A DNA stretch of 43,677 bases from Trichomonas tenax (lineage: Eukaryota > Parabasalia > Trichomonadida > Trichomonadidae), in assembly GCA_023091735.1 (NCBI GenBank), contig JALKBU010000390.1:1-43677 (forward strand), read 5' to 3'. Of this stretch, positions 1 to 9,619 are shown in pieces. The first letter of the stretch is position 1, and each line of letters opens with the position of its first letter. Position numbers and translations under genes: made by a program. The notes below the pieces were generated by a model that worked only from the letters and a program-made list of their open reading frames with translations, was not told where the DNA came from and searched no databases.

Positions 1-890
1 CAGATAAACTGATCAACTTCGATGCTGGTATTGATGGCATACATTGATACATGGAAAAGATGCGACTAAATATGTTCAGTTGACTTGATTTTGAATTTCA
101 AAAACTAATCTCGTCAATGAAATGTAAATCAGAGTGAACATAATGTTGGAACTACATGAAATATCTTTTAGCATACGACCAACGAAGACAAAATTTAATA
201 AAACAATTTAGAATTCGTTGGTAGAATGGCAATTAAAAATTTTAAAAAGTGCCACAATTCAAGTATTTACAAACAAAATTAGAAGTGTTTTAACTCTCAA
301 ATTTGGTTTTTAGCGACCAAAATTGGCAAAATTAGCATTGTCAATATGTAAATATTATAATAAACCATATTTTAAAAAGTGTATAAGGTTAAAAGTCACG
401 TTTTTTCACAATTTATTTGACACTGTTTACATTAATAAAATAGTATATATGATGCTAATTATTTTTCTATCGTTTTTATTTTTGAATACTTTATTTCTAT
501 TAATCAATAATTTCATTGGGAGGCTATGAGTATAAGTTGGTGTATCACATTAAAAACATGTAACATGTGCATGCATCTATGTATATTGTCGTCTCCGCAA
601 TGATTTCGTGTATTTATAAATTAAGATACTGAACAATTATTCAATTAGGAGCTTGTATTATTTGTAATATGTTACTATGTTGTTGGCATGTGATATATAT
701 TTATAATAAATATTGCTATTTACTCAATAATAAACTGATATCAAATTGTTAATGAAAAATATGAAACGATATTATATATGTTTAACACTACAACTATGTA
801 TGGCATCACATAAGAGTTATATCTGCCCATACATGTTTGATCTGGTTCTGACCCCTAGAGTTGATACACTTCTACAAAATTTAATATCCA
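1..890. other. Intergenic AT-rich region
   Basis: No convincing gene is seen. A 68-codon open stretch at 323-529 lacks an ATG start and is Lys/Ile/Phe/Leu-rich, as expected by chance in AT-rich DNA. Near 555-580 there are overlapping ACATGT/GCATGC palindromes without further context. The region lies downstream of the minus-strand gene that ends at 891. Confidence 0.6.
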
Positions 891-2567
891 TTATTTCAGC
901 TCTGAGACATCAGGAACAGTAATGTGCATCTTGGAGACTCTGTTCATACTTTCCAGATGCTCTGCCGAAATATTTGTTAATATTGCTTCTGTATAAACGA
1001 ACTGAGAAACATGCCTTACTGCGAAGACCTTCATAAACTCCTTCTGGTTAATATCGAGAGTGACTCTCATGAACTCGATCGATTTCAAGCTTGAAACTGA
1101 TTGCAGACAATCATCGTGAACATTATCAACAACTTCAAAAAAAAGTGAATTGCTAATTGCATGATTATCCATCAACTTCTGGCGCAATACTCTCATAACT
1201 TCTTCATCATGATCATCTCTAATTCCTCCAATCTCGCTGACGAATGTGCAGAAACGCCACCAGAATTTCATTCTTTCACCTAACGAGCTCATATCTCTTG
1301 GTGCTTGTTCGCAGGCAACTTGCCACATACTCTTGTTCTTGAATGGGCACTTGCCGAGTATTCCTGCGTTGATTCTTCTGTAATCTTCATCAAGAAGCTC
1401 TAAGTATTTCTTCATTACTTCTCTCGACTGAAATGCTCTTTGAACATGATGACTTCTTTTTGTCAGCTTCTTCTTAAACTTAGCAAGCTGTTTCTCTTTC
1501 AACTTATCCCAGTGATTGTTGAAAGCACGAAGCTCAGCAATCTCTGAGCGCTTGAAAGGAGCCTTTTCTTTAGTGAACAAAATATCTTGATCTGAAGTAT
1601 CTAAAAGTGTTGATTTTGGATCACATCCTGCATATGGATTATCAGGAATATCAACAGTCGAGAGCATAGAAACTGTTGCTGATCTTTCAAGATCAACACT
1701 TGGTACTGATTTCTTCTTTGGTATGAGAAGAGAAAGTGGAAAATACTTCTCAACATTACGAGGAACGAAGGGTTTTCCTGTTGCTGTGAAGTATTCATTG
1801 ATGCAGTCATTGACTGTGCCATCTTTGACGCGTGTGATTATCTGCGTTCTTGCGAGTGATCCACCAACACTTGGAGGAGTCAAATTTAATGGACAAACAG
1901 CAGAATCGCTTTTAGTTTTGCATGCTTCAATTTCTTCTGGTGATAAACAGCTGAAGTGCAATTCTCTGAATGTATTTGCATCAGGATCCTGTGGATTCTC
2001 AACAGGAGGTCCGTGAATGCCTGTTTGTATCTTAACAGGTTTTGCTTTCTCTTGTTCTTCTTGTATAATTTTTGCATAATCATCTTCGAACACTTGAGAC
2101 TCAAAGTATGGAATTGCACCACCAAAGGTGTATAGGTGGGCATTGACTGGTATTTTACCGTTGTTGTCTGGTATTGTTAACTTGAGTTGTGTTTGCTTTA
2201 ATAATTGTTCGGCAACATCGTGTGAATTTTGGTAGATGAATTCCTTTTCGTATAGCGATAGATTATCTGGATCATCGAAGTTGTATTCTGGATATTTGGC
2301 TTCCAAATTTCCATACATCTTTCTAAAGGACTTCAAATACGGTCTTTCGACAAGAAGATTGACGAAGTTATCCATAGGCGTTGGCATGCTCGGGTCCAAA
2401 GCAGGTGGTGGCGTTGGAGATATAGGCAATCCTTTTTCTATCTGACGAACAGGGCCATCAGTCATCCAAGCATGTGGATTTTCCTGTACTTCAACACCTT
2501 TGCTTCGCTGTGGTGGCGCTGGTTTGTTTTTAATCTTCTTAGAAACATAAGGGAATGGAGTTTGCAT
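891..2567 (-). CDS. Conserved-looking hypothetical protein, 558 aa
   Basis: A complete minus-strand reading frame with an ATG start and a TAA stop. I do not recognise the family. The first ~70 residues are Pro-rich (PAPPQ, SPTPPPAL) and look disordered. The middle third is acidic and polar, and residues ~350-558 are rich in Lys/Glu/Arg/Leu and probably helical, with a basic run KKKLTKRSHH. There is no signal peptide or membrane segment, so a soluble intracellular protein is likely. Codon use and amino-acid balance look like a real gene; frames on the other strand are shadows. The start is the first ATG of the frame, and a 7-bp hairpin lies one base upstream of it. Motif copies resembling TTGACATGTAAA lie 33-100 bp upstream. 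No function is proposed. Confidence 0.8.
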   Translation of the reverse strand: MQTPFPYVSKKIKNKPAPPQRSKGVEVQENPHAWMTDGPVRQIEKGLPISPTPPPALDPSMPTPMDNFVNLLVERPYLKSFRKMYGNLEAKYPEYNFDDPDNLSLYEKEFIYQNSHDVAEQLLKQTQLKLTIPDNNGKIPVNAHLYTFGGAIPYFESQVFEDDYAKIIQEEQEKAKPVKIQTGIHGPPVENPQDPDANTFRELHFSCLSPEEIEACKTKSDSAVCPLNLTPPSVGGSLARTQIITRVKDGTVNDCINEYFTATGKPFVPRNVEKYFPLSLLIPKKKSVPSVDLERSATVSMLSTVDIPDNPYAGCDPKSTLLDTSDQDILFTKEKAPFKRSEIAELRAFNNHWDKLKEKQLAKFKKKLTKRSHHVQRAFQSREVMKKYLELLDEDYRRINAGILGKCPFKNKSMWQVACEQAPRDMSSLGERMKFWWRFCTFVSEIGGIRDDHDEEVMRVLRQKLMDNHAISNSLFFEVVDNVHDDCLQSVSSLKSIEFMRVTLDINQKEFMKVFAVRHVSQFVYTEAILTNISAEHLESMNRVSKMHITVPDVSELK

Positions 2568-2568
2568 T

Positions 2569-2590
2569 CCCTGTACGTTTTTTTACAGGG
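2569..2590 (-). promoter_or_regulatory. Hairpin abutting the start codon
   Basis: CCCTGTA and TACAGGG form a perfect 7-bp inverted repeat with an 8-nt T/A-rich loop, ending one base before the ATG of the 558-aa gene. If transcribed it would be a stem at the initiation site; as DNA it could be a dimeric protein site. The structure is seen directly; any role is inference. Confidence 0.45.
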
Positions 2591-2599
2591 CTCAAATTC

Positions 2600-2669
2600 T
2601 TGACACGTAAATAAATTTTTGCAAAATAATCGGAAAATATGTCACGTAAAATTATATTTGACGTGTAAA
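2600..2669. repeat. Three copies of a TTGACRYGTAAA-like motif
   Basis: The copies are TTGACACGTAAA (2600-2611), GTCACGTAAA (2641-2650) and TTGACGTGTAAA (2658-2669), all in plus orientation and just upstream of the minus-strand gene starting at 2567. The same core recurs at 5.0, 15.0, 35.5 and 38.4 kb. It may be an upstream control element; its identity is unknown. Confidence 0.45.
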
Positions 2670-2932
2670 ATGAAATAATTGATTTGAGAGATATCACAAA
2701 ATAACTCCCCGATAATTTTTTGTTAGTTAACGATGTCTTTCGACCATAAAATCATCTGTCTGTGGCTGTTTGCGGGCTATGTTTTAAATTAATCACTGAT
2801 TGGTTTGTAATCTAATCAATTTGAGGAGAGATATACAATGGCCGAGCAATTTGCTTCAAGAAACTGGATGCGCAGGTGGATTATTAATAAGATTATTTAT
2901 TAAAACATTGGGATTGAAAACAATATAAGAGA

Positions 2933-4184
2933 TTAAACAAAATTAGGTTGAACGAATGAAAAATCATTGATGTTTCCAAAGTTGTGTAAGCCTGGTGTGA
3001 CGAATGAGTCTGTAGCAAACTCTGTTGTGAACTCAGGATCGAAAATCTCAGTTGAGTAGCGATTCTTGGCTTCAGGAATGTACGATGGCATGTACTCATG
3101 GTTGTTTACTGCATCTCAGTCGACCCCTTCAAAGAACGGGTCATCTTTCAAGTCTTCGAAGTTTGGTTTTTGCTCTGGGTCCTTCGTAAGAAGTTTCATG
3201 ATGAAGTTGACAACTCTTGGATCCATTCCTTCTGGAAAGCATGGATCAAGTGTGACAATCTCTTCAAACATTTCATTCTTATTATCGTCGAAATATGGAG
3301 TCCTACCAAGTATCATTTCATAAGCAAGAGCCCACTCATCAACCTTCGTTCCATACTTATACGCTAAGATGATTTCTGGTGCAAGATAGTCTGATGTTCC
3401 ACAGAATGTTGTTGCTGTCTTATCGCATCCGAGTTCCTTAGATAAGCCCAAATCCGTAAGTTTGATGTGGCCGTCCGCATCGAACAGAACGTTTTCTGGT
3501 TTCAAATCATGGTAGATTATATCGTACTGATGGAGATACGACAAAGCCAATCCTATTTCAGCAATATACATTCTAGCATCATCAATTGGTACGGTTCCTG
3601 ATGATTCCATATAATAGAATAGTTCGCTGCCCGGTGCATACTCCAAACCAAGGTAAACTTTTGTGTCCGTCTGGAACGCGAAGCAAAGGTTGACAATGAA
3701 AGGATGGTGGATCCTCATCATGATATTTTTCTCAGTGAGTACGGAACAACTATCACTTTCTGCAAGGCGCTGCTTTCTGATTGACTTAATTGCGTAGAGC
3801 TGATCATTATCAAAGCGGCGGCAAAGCATCACCTTACTGTAATAACCTCTTCCAATAACGGAGATGATCTGGAAATCCTCCATTGAGAGTGGTATGGCTG
3901 AGGACTGTGTCGTTCTAAATATTGCGAACCATTGTGAAACTTCGGCGTTTGAACTTGCAGCAAAAACTATTGCTTCTTCTGTCTTTCCTGGCTTTATTGA
4001 GAATCTTGGTGATGAGCCCTGAATTATTTCGAAAGTAACTTCTGGTGACATTGGAATCACTGTGTCAATGTTAGTAAATTGGTCATCCTTGGAAATAATA
4101 ATCGACTTGTCAGTAATGCTGACGTATCTGTTGTGTCATAGGCCTTGCTTGTTGCTTTTCTTCTTGAACCTCTTTTCTCGACAT
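2933..4184 (-). pseudogene. Decayed PH-domain AGC protein kinase (AKT/PKB-like)
   Basis: The middle encodes the end of a PH domain (residues like RYVSITDKSIIIS) followed by an AGC-type kinase domain: IGRGYYSKV loop, YAIKSI lysine motif, KPEN, CGTSDYLAPE. The long open part (3116-4060) begins at a GTG and ends at an in-frame TGA (3116-3118). The same frame resumes after that TGA with a typical AGC C-tail, including a hydrophobic motif ending DFSF, down to TAA at 2933-2935. Upstream, TGA at 4136-4138 splits the PH domain; the probable original ATG (4182-4184) needs one further frameshift. Both TGAs sit where the families have an invariant Trp. The HRD motif reads YHD, DFG reads DLG, and about three residues are missing after DEWAL in helix F. 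I infer a pseudogene of a membrane-recruited signalling kinase; an active product is very unlikely. Confidence 0.85.
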
Positions 4185-4233
4185 CTAAGCAGATCTTTGT
4201 CTTTGTTTCCTTAAAAATTAAAAAAAAATGTTC

Positions 4234-4238
4234 AATGA
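4234..4238 (-). promoter_or_regulatory. Possible initiator (Inr) of the decayed kinase
   Basis: The minus strand reads TTTCATTGAACA 50-54 nt upstream of the presumed original ATG at 4184. TCATT fits the Trichomonas initiator consensus TCA-Y-W. It is a weak site in AT-rich DNA and lies farther from the ATG than usual for trichomonads. Confidence 0.25.
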
Positions 4239-4778
4239 AACGAAATTTTGGTTAAATACCATTCCAAAGGAGATAGAGAAGAGAAATATTTGAATAATGC
4301 CAAAAAACCGCCGGTATGTCCACAAAATCATCAAAATTAGATTATACTACAGTCACTTTTATAAAGAACTTTCGAATTATTTCGGAAATTCATGTCAGCT
4401 CAAAATTACAAAATTTAATCGTCACATTTACATTTCATCAGAAATAATTGTGAGATTAATATTCAAATATATTTTGAGAGAATTGAAAGTAATAATTGTT
4501 TTAGCCATGTTTAATTATCACTTCCATAGCGTTTATCAAAATTGGAAGTAAATTCAATGTGCTCATAATTTTGAATGCCTGTTCAAATATTAGCACAGCT
4601 TCATAATTTAGTATTTTACTTAATTTCATAATTTATAATGTAATCAACTTTTGATACAATTATGGCAAATCATCAAAATTTTTGGTTTATTCTGCTTACT
4701 AGGATGTTTGTAATAAATTAAAATTGAGCAAGGTTAACTTTTTAATTTTCTCGTAATTAATTTTTCCATCGGATTCTC

Positions 4779-4951
4779 CAGCAGCAGTCGTCTACTGCGG
4801 CCCTCGTTTTCGTGTTTCTCTCTCAGACCATGCATTTATTGGCTTACATTTGATGTGGAATGGTTGGTCAATTGATTTATCCAACAGTTGTCCGCTACAA
4901 TGGCATCTGTGCCCCTACAGCCGCTACTTCCTGAACTAGTTTTGGTCTGAG
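4779..4951. other. GC-richer island closed by a 9-bp inverted repeat; possible non-coding RNA
   Basis: CTCAGACCA (4822-4830) is matched by its reverse complement TGGTCTGAG (4943-4951), enclosing 112 nt. A small hairpin GCAGT-CGTCT-ACTGC lies just to the left, near 4782-4796. Base composition is clearly less AT-rich than the flanks. One plus-strand frame is open for about 65 codons across it without an ATG, so a gene relic is the alternative. No snRNA, SRP or RNase P signature was recognised. The structure is seen; its function is unknown. Confidence 0.3.
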
Positions 4952-4977
4952 CCTATGAAATATGATCACTAAAATAT

Positions 4978-5086
4978 TGCCATGTAAATTCTCAATTCTA
5001 GCAATATTTTAGACAAGTAAATTCAGACTGTCGATTATTTGACATGTAAAAGGTATTTTTGTCGTGTAATATTTATGACATGTAAA
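4978..5086. repeat. Cluster of TTGACATGTAAA-like motifs
   Basis: At least four related copies in one orientation within 110 bp: TGCCATGTAAAT (4978-4989), TTGACATGTAAA (5039-5050), TTGTCGTGTAAT (5059-5070) and ATGACATGTAAA (5075-5086). A weaker AGACAAGTAAA lies near 5011. They sit between the 3' end of the cyclase-family gene and the GC-richer island, so they could serve as promoter elements for a minus-strand transcript of that island (inference). Confidence 0.5.
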
Positions 5087-5119
5087 ATGTGTTTTTGGCA
5101 AATTAATAAACAAATAAAT

Positions 5120-8100
5120 TTATAACATGATAAGTTCTAATGGTTCATCAAATCGCCCGATGTGGATCGATTTACTGTAGTGCATACCAGGCATCATCTT
5201 GGCTATGCATCCAACTTTACCATAATCTATATATTTAAACATCTGATCAGTCCTCCATAGAATAGAATTCAAGAATGTTACACTCCAAATCATATCTCTC
5301 CTTTCTGCCTTTGCAATAATTTCAGCTTCTAATGATACTGCGATCTTAACATCAATGCTGTGTAATTTAGCTGTTTCACGGGCAATCTGAGCAAAGCTCA
5401 CAGCATCACGCAATGGTTGCCTTGATCCACTGTTGTCGTGGAATAAAACATAGAAAGAAAATCTCTGTTTCTCAAACATGAAGAATGATACAAACTGCGA
5501 GAACATATCTTCGATCTTTGTTGAATACATCAAGAAAGCTGTGTTATGAACATCCTCTGAGAATAAGAAGTTAACAACAGCAATCTCTTGTATATGTGAT
5601 GGCTTTTCTCTCTGAAGAATTGTTGGAATGCTGAACGTAAGTTTGATATCCATTTTCAAGCTCTTCAGCATTTCACGCTTCATGTATATTCCTGTTAAAT
5701 CTGTTGAAACAACGATTGCCTCACCGTGGATGTCTGTATTCTTTGGCAGCGATGAACGGCAGATGATGTTGTATGAATAGAAATGCTTCTTACCATGTGG
5801 ATCAACAACTTCGTTAGGAAGCATCTGAAGCTTTGTACCAGCAATATCTGTGAATACTTCTTGGCCAGCATCATTGATCTCGATAATGTTTGCCTTCTTG
5901 TCAAGTTGAAATGTTGGGATTGGTAAGCAGTCATATATTTCACCAATGATCGGTGATGGAGGATCCTTGAATCCTGTGAATGTTCCATCATCATCGAAAT
6001 AAGGATTATCACTTTCAGAAATAGACAATATTCTGTAAATAAGATCAATTGCTGTTTCGAACTTTCTAACAATAGAAAGGCTGTACATGATCATCAATAT
6101 AACCAACACAATGAGAATGAATTGTGTCATAACGAATGAGAAGATGAGTGAATCGTTAATGATCTGTTCAACAACTAAGAAGCTATCAATCAAATGAATA
6201 ACCGGGGATCCACAAAAGACGCTTGAAGGCAATGCCATTGTAGCAGAGTCTTTAACGTTTTCATCTATCTCAATCGAACGTATAACTAAATACATATCTC
6301 TGAGAAGGATTGATGAACTGTTGTAGAAATCAACAAATGCTGTTTGATTCACCTGCTTAATTGTATCATCTATATCTTTGGCTGAGAAGTCATCTGCTGT
6401 AATCATATAGCTAGCATATGAATCATTAATATCAAGTTTGTTTGTTGAGTTGCTGCTCGTGAATGTTCTGATGAGAGATTCTAAATGGTTATATTCGGAA
6501 ACAATTGATCTGAAGGTCATATTATCAATTGTGTAGTTTTCTGTGTCATTGAAAATCGCTGGCAAGAAAATTGTGTTATGTGCAATTGTTCCTGCCGTCT
6601 GGGAGAAGAATAAGCTTGTTGATGCAAATCTTAAGTACTTCTCGTGGATTCTATTCATATCAACGCAGTATGCGAAAGAAACTAGTAAAGGAATGAAAAA
6701 TGTTGCAAAGAGAAGCAAAAATGAACGCTTAAGCCTATTCGTTGCAACAGTTTCTTTGTTTTCTGATGAGGCTAAAAACTGATACTTGTGCAGTATCAAT
6801 GTTGAGAACATCTTTGTCAGATGCATTGGTTGTGCACTTAATAATGCCATTATTTCGTCACCGAGTTTGTAAATCCATATCGATAACACAATCCAAGAAA
6901 TAAAGCCGATTAAAGTGAGAAAAACGCAAATATACAATGCCAGGTTAACTAATTTCTTTTTGGTATGGTACAATCCGCGAATTTCATTTCCGTAATTATA
7001 TAACATATCTAAAATTGTTTTTGTAATATTCTTACAGTTGGTAAAGTTTCCATTCTGCGCTGTATCTAATATTGAGCTTATTCCTTCCTCTAGCATTACC
7101 TTTCTTGTGGAATTTTGTGAGATGAATGGATATTTAAGCAAAGTTTGGCTGGTTCTATTCAAAACATTGATATATTTCTCTGCTGTTTCTGCATCTTTGG
7201 TATATATGTGTGTATAAGCAGGAATTGACCATGTTAATATGAATGTACTATAGAAGTTGAATAAATCGCGTGTATTAGATCGCGTGAGTAACGACATGAT
7301 GATAATACGTGAGATTCTTATAAATGGGAATATTATGACTAATATTAAAATTATATTGATTGTTATAATGAGACCGACAAATAATTTATATCCAGGTGGC
7401 TTCACCTTAGATATAACCGAAAGCCTGTCCATAAATCCTTCATTTTCTTCTAATATAAAATCTTGATCCTCAAGAGCTGCTTTTTCTGACGAATCCATAT
7501 TTTCCATCTCTTCCTCATTCGTGTGGACAGGTATTTTTCCGTTGATTTCTGCATCTGATCTGAAAACAATATTTTTAACGAATCTCTTGTAATCTAAAAC
7601 AACGGATTTGTGCTGATCAAAGAACGGCATTACTTTCTCGACGAAGGAGGAAATGTCGTTCAAGCACAATTTAGACATAACTCTGTTGTTTTGGACGATA
7701 TAATACCAATACAAATTATATAAGTTATAATTGAATTTAAGAAGTGTCGATGTAAATTTTGAATCTGCTTGATGACAGGAAGCTACGAAATTCACTGATC
7801 TGAGCATCGGAATAATATAAATATCTGTAGAATCGAAGATAGAAAGTTGTTGTGTAAATTTAAGTATTTCCTTGTGGCATGACACATCGTATAACTTATA
7901 TAAAAGCGCGAATAACACGATTGAGTGATTTTTTGGAAATGCTTGAAGCACTCTTTCAGGGAAATTCGCGGGAAATCTATTTTGGTCTTTTCGCACATCG
8001 GCTACACATAGTATTCTGCATAATCGATTTGCTGTATAATTTTTTGGTTCGATGCAATCTGTTGAATTAATAAGTTTTCGAATATGGAAGTAAGAAACGA

Positions 8101-9031
8101 TAGAATGAGCTATAACTAGCACTAAATAAACAAATCCCGATCCGTAGATAGTGATAAAATAAGTCTTTGTGGTGAAATTCATGAAAATTGAAAGAAAAAC
8201 AACAAAATTTGTGATCGTAATGAGATATGTAATGTACATCGCGATAACGCAATGGATAACGTTGTGAAAACATGGCATTGCAAAGAGCCTATAACTACTC
8301 CAAATTCCATATAATGTTAAACATATGGATATGAATAGTGATGAATTTATGTCCCCTGATGAGTACTCATTGTATATCGAAGCGATGATCGAACTCAGGT
8401 AATAAACGAAGAAAATAGTGGTATTTGCAATATTCGGCGAAACATAAGGTAATTTATCCATTCTTGTATCGGAAAGTAACTTAAATGTTCCAAATAGACA
8501 AGCTGGGAAACAGAATAAGCATAATATCACTAAAGATGCCCAAATTTGTTTAATTTCGCGAATTAAGTTCAGTAAAGATGTGAAAAATATGATGAATACT
8601 AATGTAAGGATGCATGGCGAGCATACATCATATATTGAACTGAATTTCGAAAGAATGAATGAAGATAAAGTTCTCGAATTTAAGTGATAAATGTGAATTC
8701 CGAGAGAAACCACCGAAAAAATGAGTATAATTAATATGGTGTAGAATGAATAATGTGAGAAAACGGAATCTACTAATTTATTGGTCGGATATCCAAAAAT
8801 TTCTCTCAAAGTTGAGAGGAACTTATTATCAAGAAACTGCCCTTTCAATATAACTACGACGTAAGATGACGTTATGACCTGAAGAGTTATAAGAATCGCG
8901 TTCAATATTGTGGTAAAATATTGCCCAACGATTTGTTTCTTAGAAACAGGTCCAAAATCATCGAACGAGCGCAGGAACGACATGAAGGGATTCAGGATCT
9001 CAACATCTGTAAATATAGCTTCCCCCTTCAT
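5120..9031 (-). CDS. Large multi-membrane cyclase-family protein with PAS and degenerate cyclase domain
   Basis: The start is placed at the ATG at 9031 (about 1303 aa). The open frame extends 16 codons upstream but only to a TTG, and the minus strand has CACACTTTTTTC just before this ATG. Eight or so hydrophobic segments occupy the first third. A soluble stretch to about residue 540 follows, then more membrane segments with two large Asn/Ser-rich loops, presumably extracellular, with N-glycosylation sequons. The last membrane segment (SFVMTQFILIVLVILMIMY) is followed by a PAS-like domain (about 1030-1120; LPIPTFQLDKKANIIEIND). The C-terminal ~130 residues match the class III cyclase fold in outline (AVSFAQIARE, VKIAVSLEAEIIA), but no metal-binding Asp pattern (ADI-GFT, GDC) is visible. 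This is the trichomonad layout of membrane nucleotide cyclases; here the catalytic domain looks inactive, suggesting a regulatory or heterodimer partner. Confidence 0.75.
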   Translation of the reverse strand: MKGEAIFTDVEILNPFMSFLRSFDDFGPVSKKQIVGQYFTTILNAILITLQVITSSYVVVILKGQFLDNKFLSTLREIFGYPTNKLVDSVFSHYSFYTILIILIFSVVSLGIHIYHLNSRTLSSFILSKFSSIYDVCSPCILTLVFIIFFTSLLNLIREIKQIWASLVILCLFCFPACLFGTFKLLSDTRMDKLPYVSPNIANTTIFFVYYLSSIIASIYNEYSSGDINSSLFISICLTLYGIWSSYRLFAMPCFHNVIHCVIAMYITYLITITNFVVFLSIFMNFTTKTYFITIYGSGFVYLVLVIAHSIVSYFHIRKLINSTDCIEPKNYTANRLCRILCVADVRKDQNRFPANFPERVLQAFPKNHSIVLFALLYKLYDVSCHKEILKFTQQLSIFDSTDIYIIPMLRSVNFVASCHQADSKFTSTLLKFNYNLYNLYWYYIVQNNRVMSKLCLNDISSFVEKVMPFFDQHKSVVLDYKRFVKNIVFRSDAEINGKIPVHTNEEEMENMDSSEKAALEDQDFILEENEGFMDRLSVISKVKPPGYKLFVGLIITINIILILVIIFPFIRISRIIIMSLLTRSNTRDLFNFYSTFILTWSIPAYTHIYTKDAETAEKYINVLNRTSQTLLKYPFISQNSTRKVMLEEGISSILDTAQNGNFTNCKNITKTILDMLYNYGNEIRGLYHTKKKLVNLALYICVFLTLIGFISWIVLSIWIYKLGDEIMALLSAQPMHLTKMFSTLILHKYQFLASSENKETVATNRLKRSFLLLFATFFIPLLVSFAYCVDMNRIHEKYLRFASTSLFFSQTAGTIAHNTIFLPAIFNDTENYTIDNMTFRSIVSEYNHLESLIRTFTSSNSTNKLDINDSYASYMITADDFSAKDIDDTIKQVNQTAFVDFYNSSSILLRDMYLVIRSIEIDENVKDSATMALPSSVFCGSPVIHLIDSFLVVEQIINDSLIFSFVMTQFILIVLVILMIMYSLSIVRKFETAIDLIYRILSISESDNPYFDDDGTFTGFKDPPSPIIGEIYDCLPIPTFQLDKKANIIEINDAGQEVFTDIAGTKLQMLPNEVVDPHGKKHFYSYNIICRSSLPKNTDIHGEAIVVSTDLTGIYMKREMLKSLKMDIKLTFSIPTILQREKPSHIQEIAVVNFLFSEDVHNTAFLMYSTKIEDMFSQFVSFFMFEKQRFSFYVLFHDNSGSRQPLRDAVSFAQIARETAKLHSIDVKIAVSLEAEIIAKAERRDMIWSVTFLNSILWRTDQMFKYIDYGKVGCIAKMMPGMHYSKSIHIGRFDEPLELIML

Positions 9032-9619
9032 GCGCGAAAAAAGTGTGCAGAAAGGTTTTTTGAGATTTTCAAAATTCAATGGAGATGTTTAATTTTTGTG
9101 ATCGTTTTTATGATTATTTTAGAAGAATTGCGTGGATTCAAATTTTTGTGAATGCTTTTTGTAAATTTGTTGCTTTTTTATGTTCATATATGTAGGATAT
9201 GGAGTTGTTTTCATTTGATTTTGTCACTTTCGCGATGATTTATTGATTCTCTCGACAGCACAAAAGTTGATTTCGAATTGTTACACTGGCATTAAATTGT
9301 GTTTGCAATCGATTTATAAAGCCGAAAACCTCGCAACTCGTATTTTGATCAAACAAAAATCATCGAAAATTTTTTCTGTAATCTGTAAAATATATTTTTT
9401 ACCCGGAGAAACTCTTGGTTAAAACTTTGTAAATAATGAATCAAGTAATATTTTAATTTGCGATCATATGTGCACCATTATTTTTCTAAAATCATTTTTA
9501 TTGACGAAAAAATCAATAATTTCCATCTTATTAGATCAAAAAAGACCAAAAAAGCAGCGACAGATGTGGATAGTAAAAAACATATACAGTTTTAGTTGTT
9601 ATTCCAAACAAAAATATAA
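9032..9619. other. Intergenic region
   Basis: AT-rich spacer between the acid phosphatase stop and the cyclase-family start. Apart from the Inr-like element at its left edge I see no gene, strong hairpin or repeat. Confidence 0.6.
9036..9047 (-). promoter_or_regulatory. Inr-like element before ATG 9031
   Basis: The minus strand reads CACACTTTTTTCGCGC directly before the ATG. It resembles the initiator-like stretch before the genes at 16428 (TCACTTTTC) and 14811 (GCACTTTTC). It supports the ATG at 9031 over the upstream TTG, although the T of the canonical TCA is missing. Confidence 0.35.

Larger units (their letters stand above)
4185..5119. other. Intergenic region with a GC-richer island and motif cluster
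   Basis: No supported protein gene. An 84-codon frame at 4297-4551 has an ATG but no recognisable domain and typical AT-driven composition. A GC-richer segment at about 4770-4960 carries a long-range inverted repeat, and a cluster of TTGACATGTAAA-like motifs follows at 4978-5086. Both are listed separately. Confidence 0.5.

Noticed and set aside
3116..4138. TGA reassigned to tryptophan
   Set aside because: The coiled-coil gene (12556) ends at TGA, other genes use TGG for Trp, and this kinase has additional loss-of-function changes, so nonsense mutation is simpler.
4136..4300. An intron at the 5' end of the kinase (CTATGACACAACAG resembling the trichomonad 3' splice motif)
   Set aside because: It departs from the strict ACTAACACACAG motif, no GTATGT donor with a PH-domain exon was found upstream, and the frame reads well through the TGA as a Trp position.
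4297..4551. 84-codon plus-strand frame with ATG
   Set aside because: No family signature, composition dominated by Ile/Lys/Tyr/Asn as expected from AT-rich noise, no initiator element upstream.
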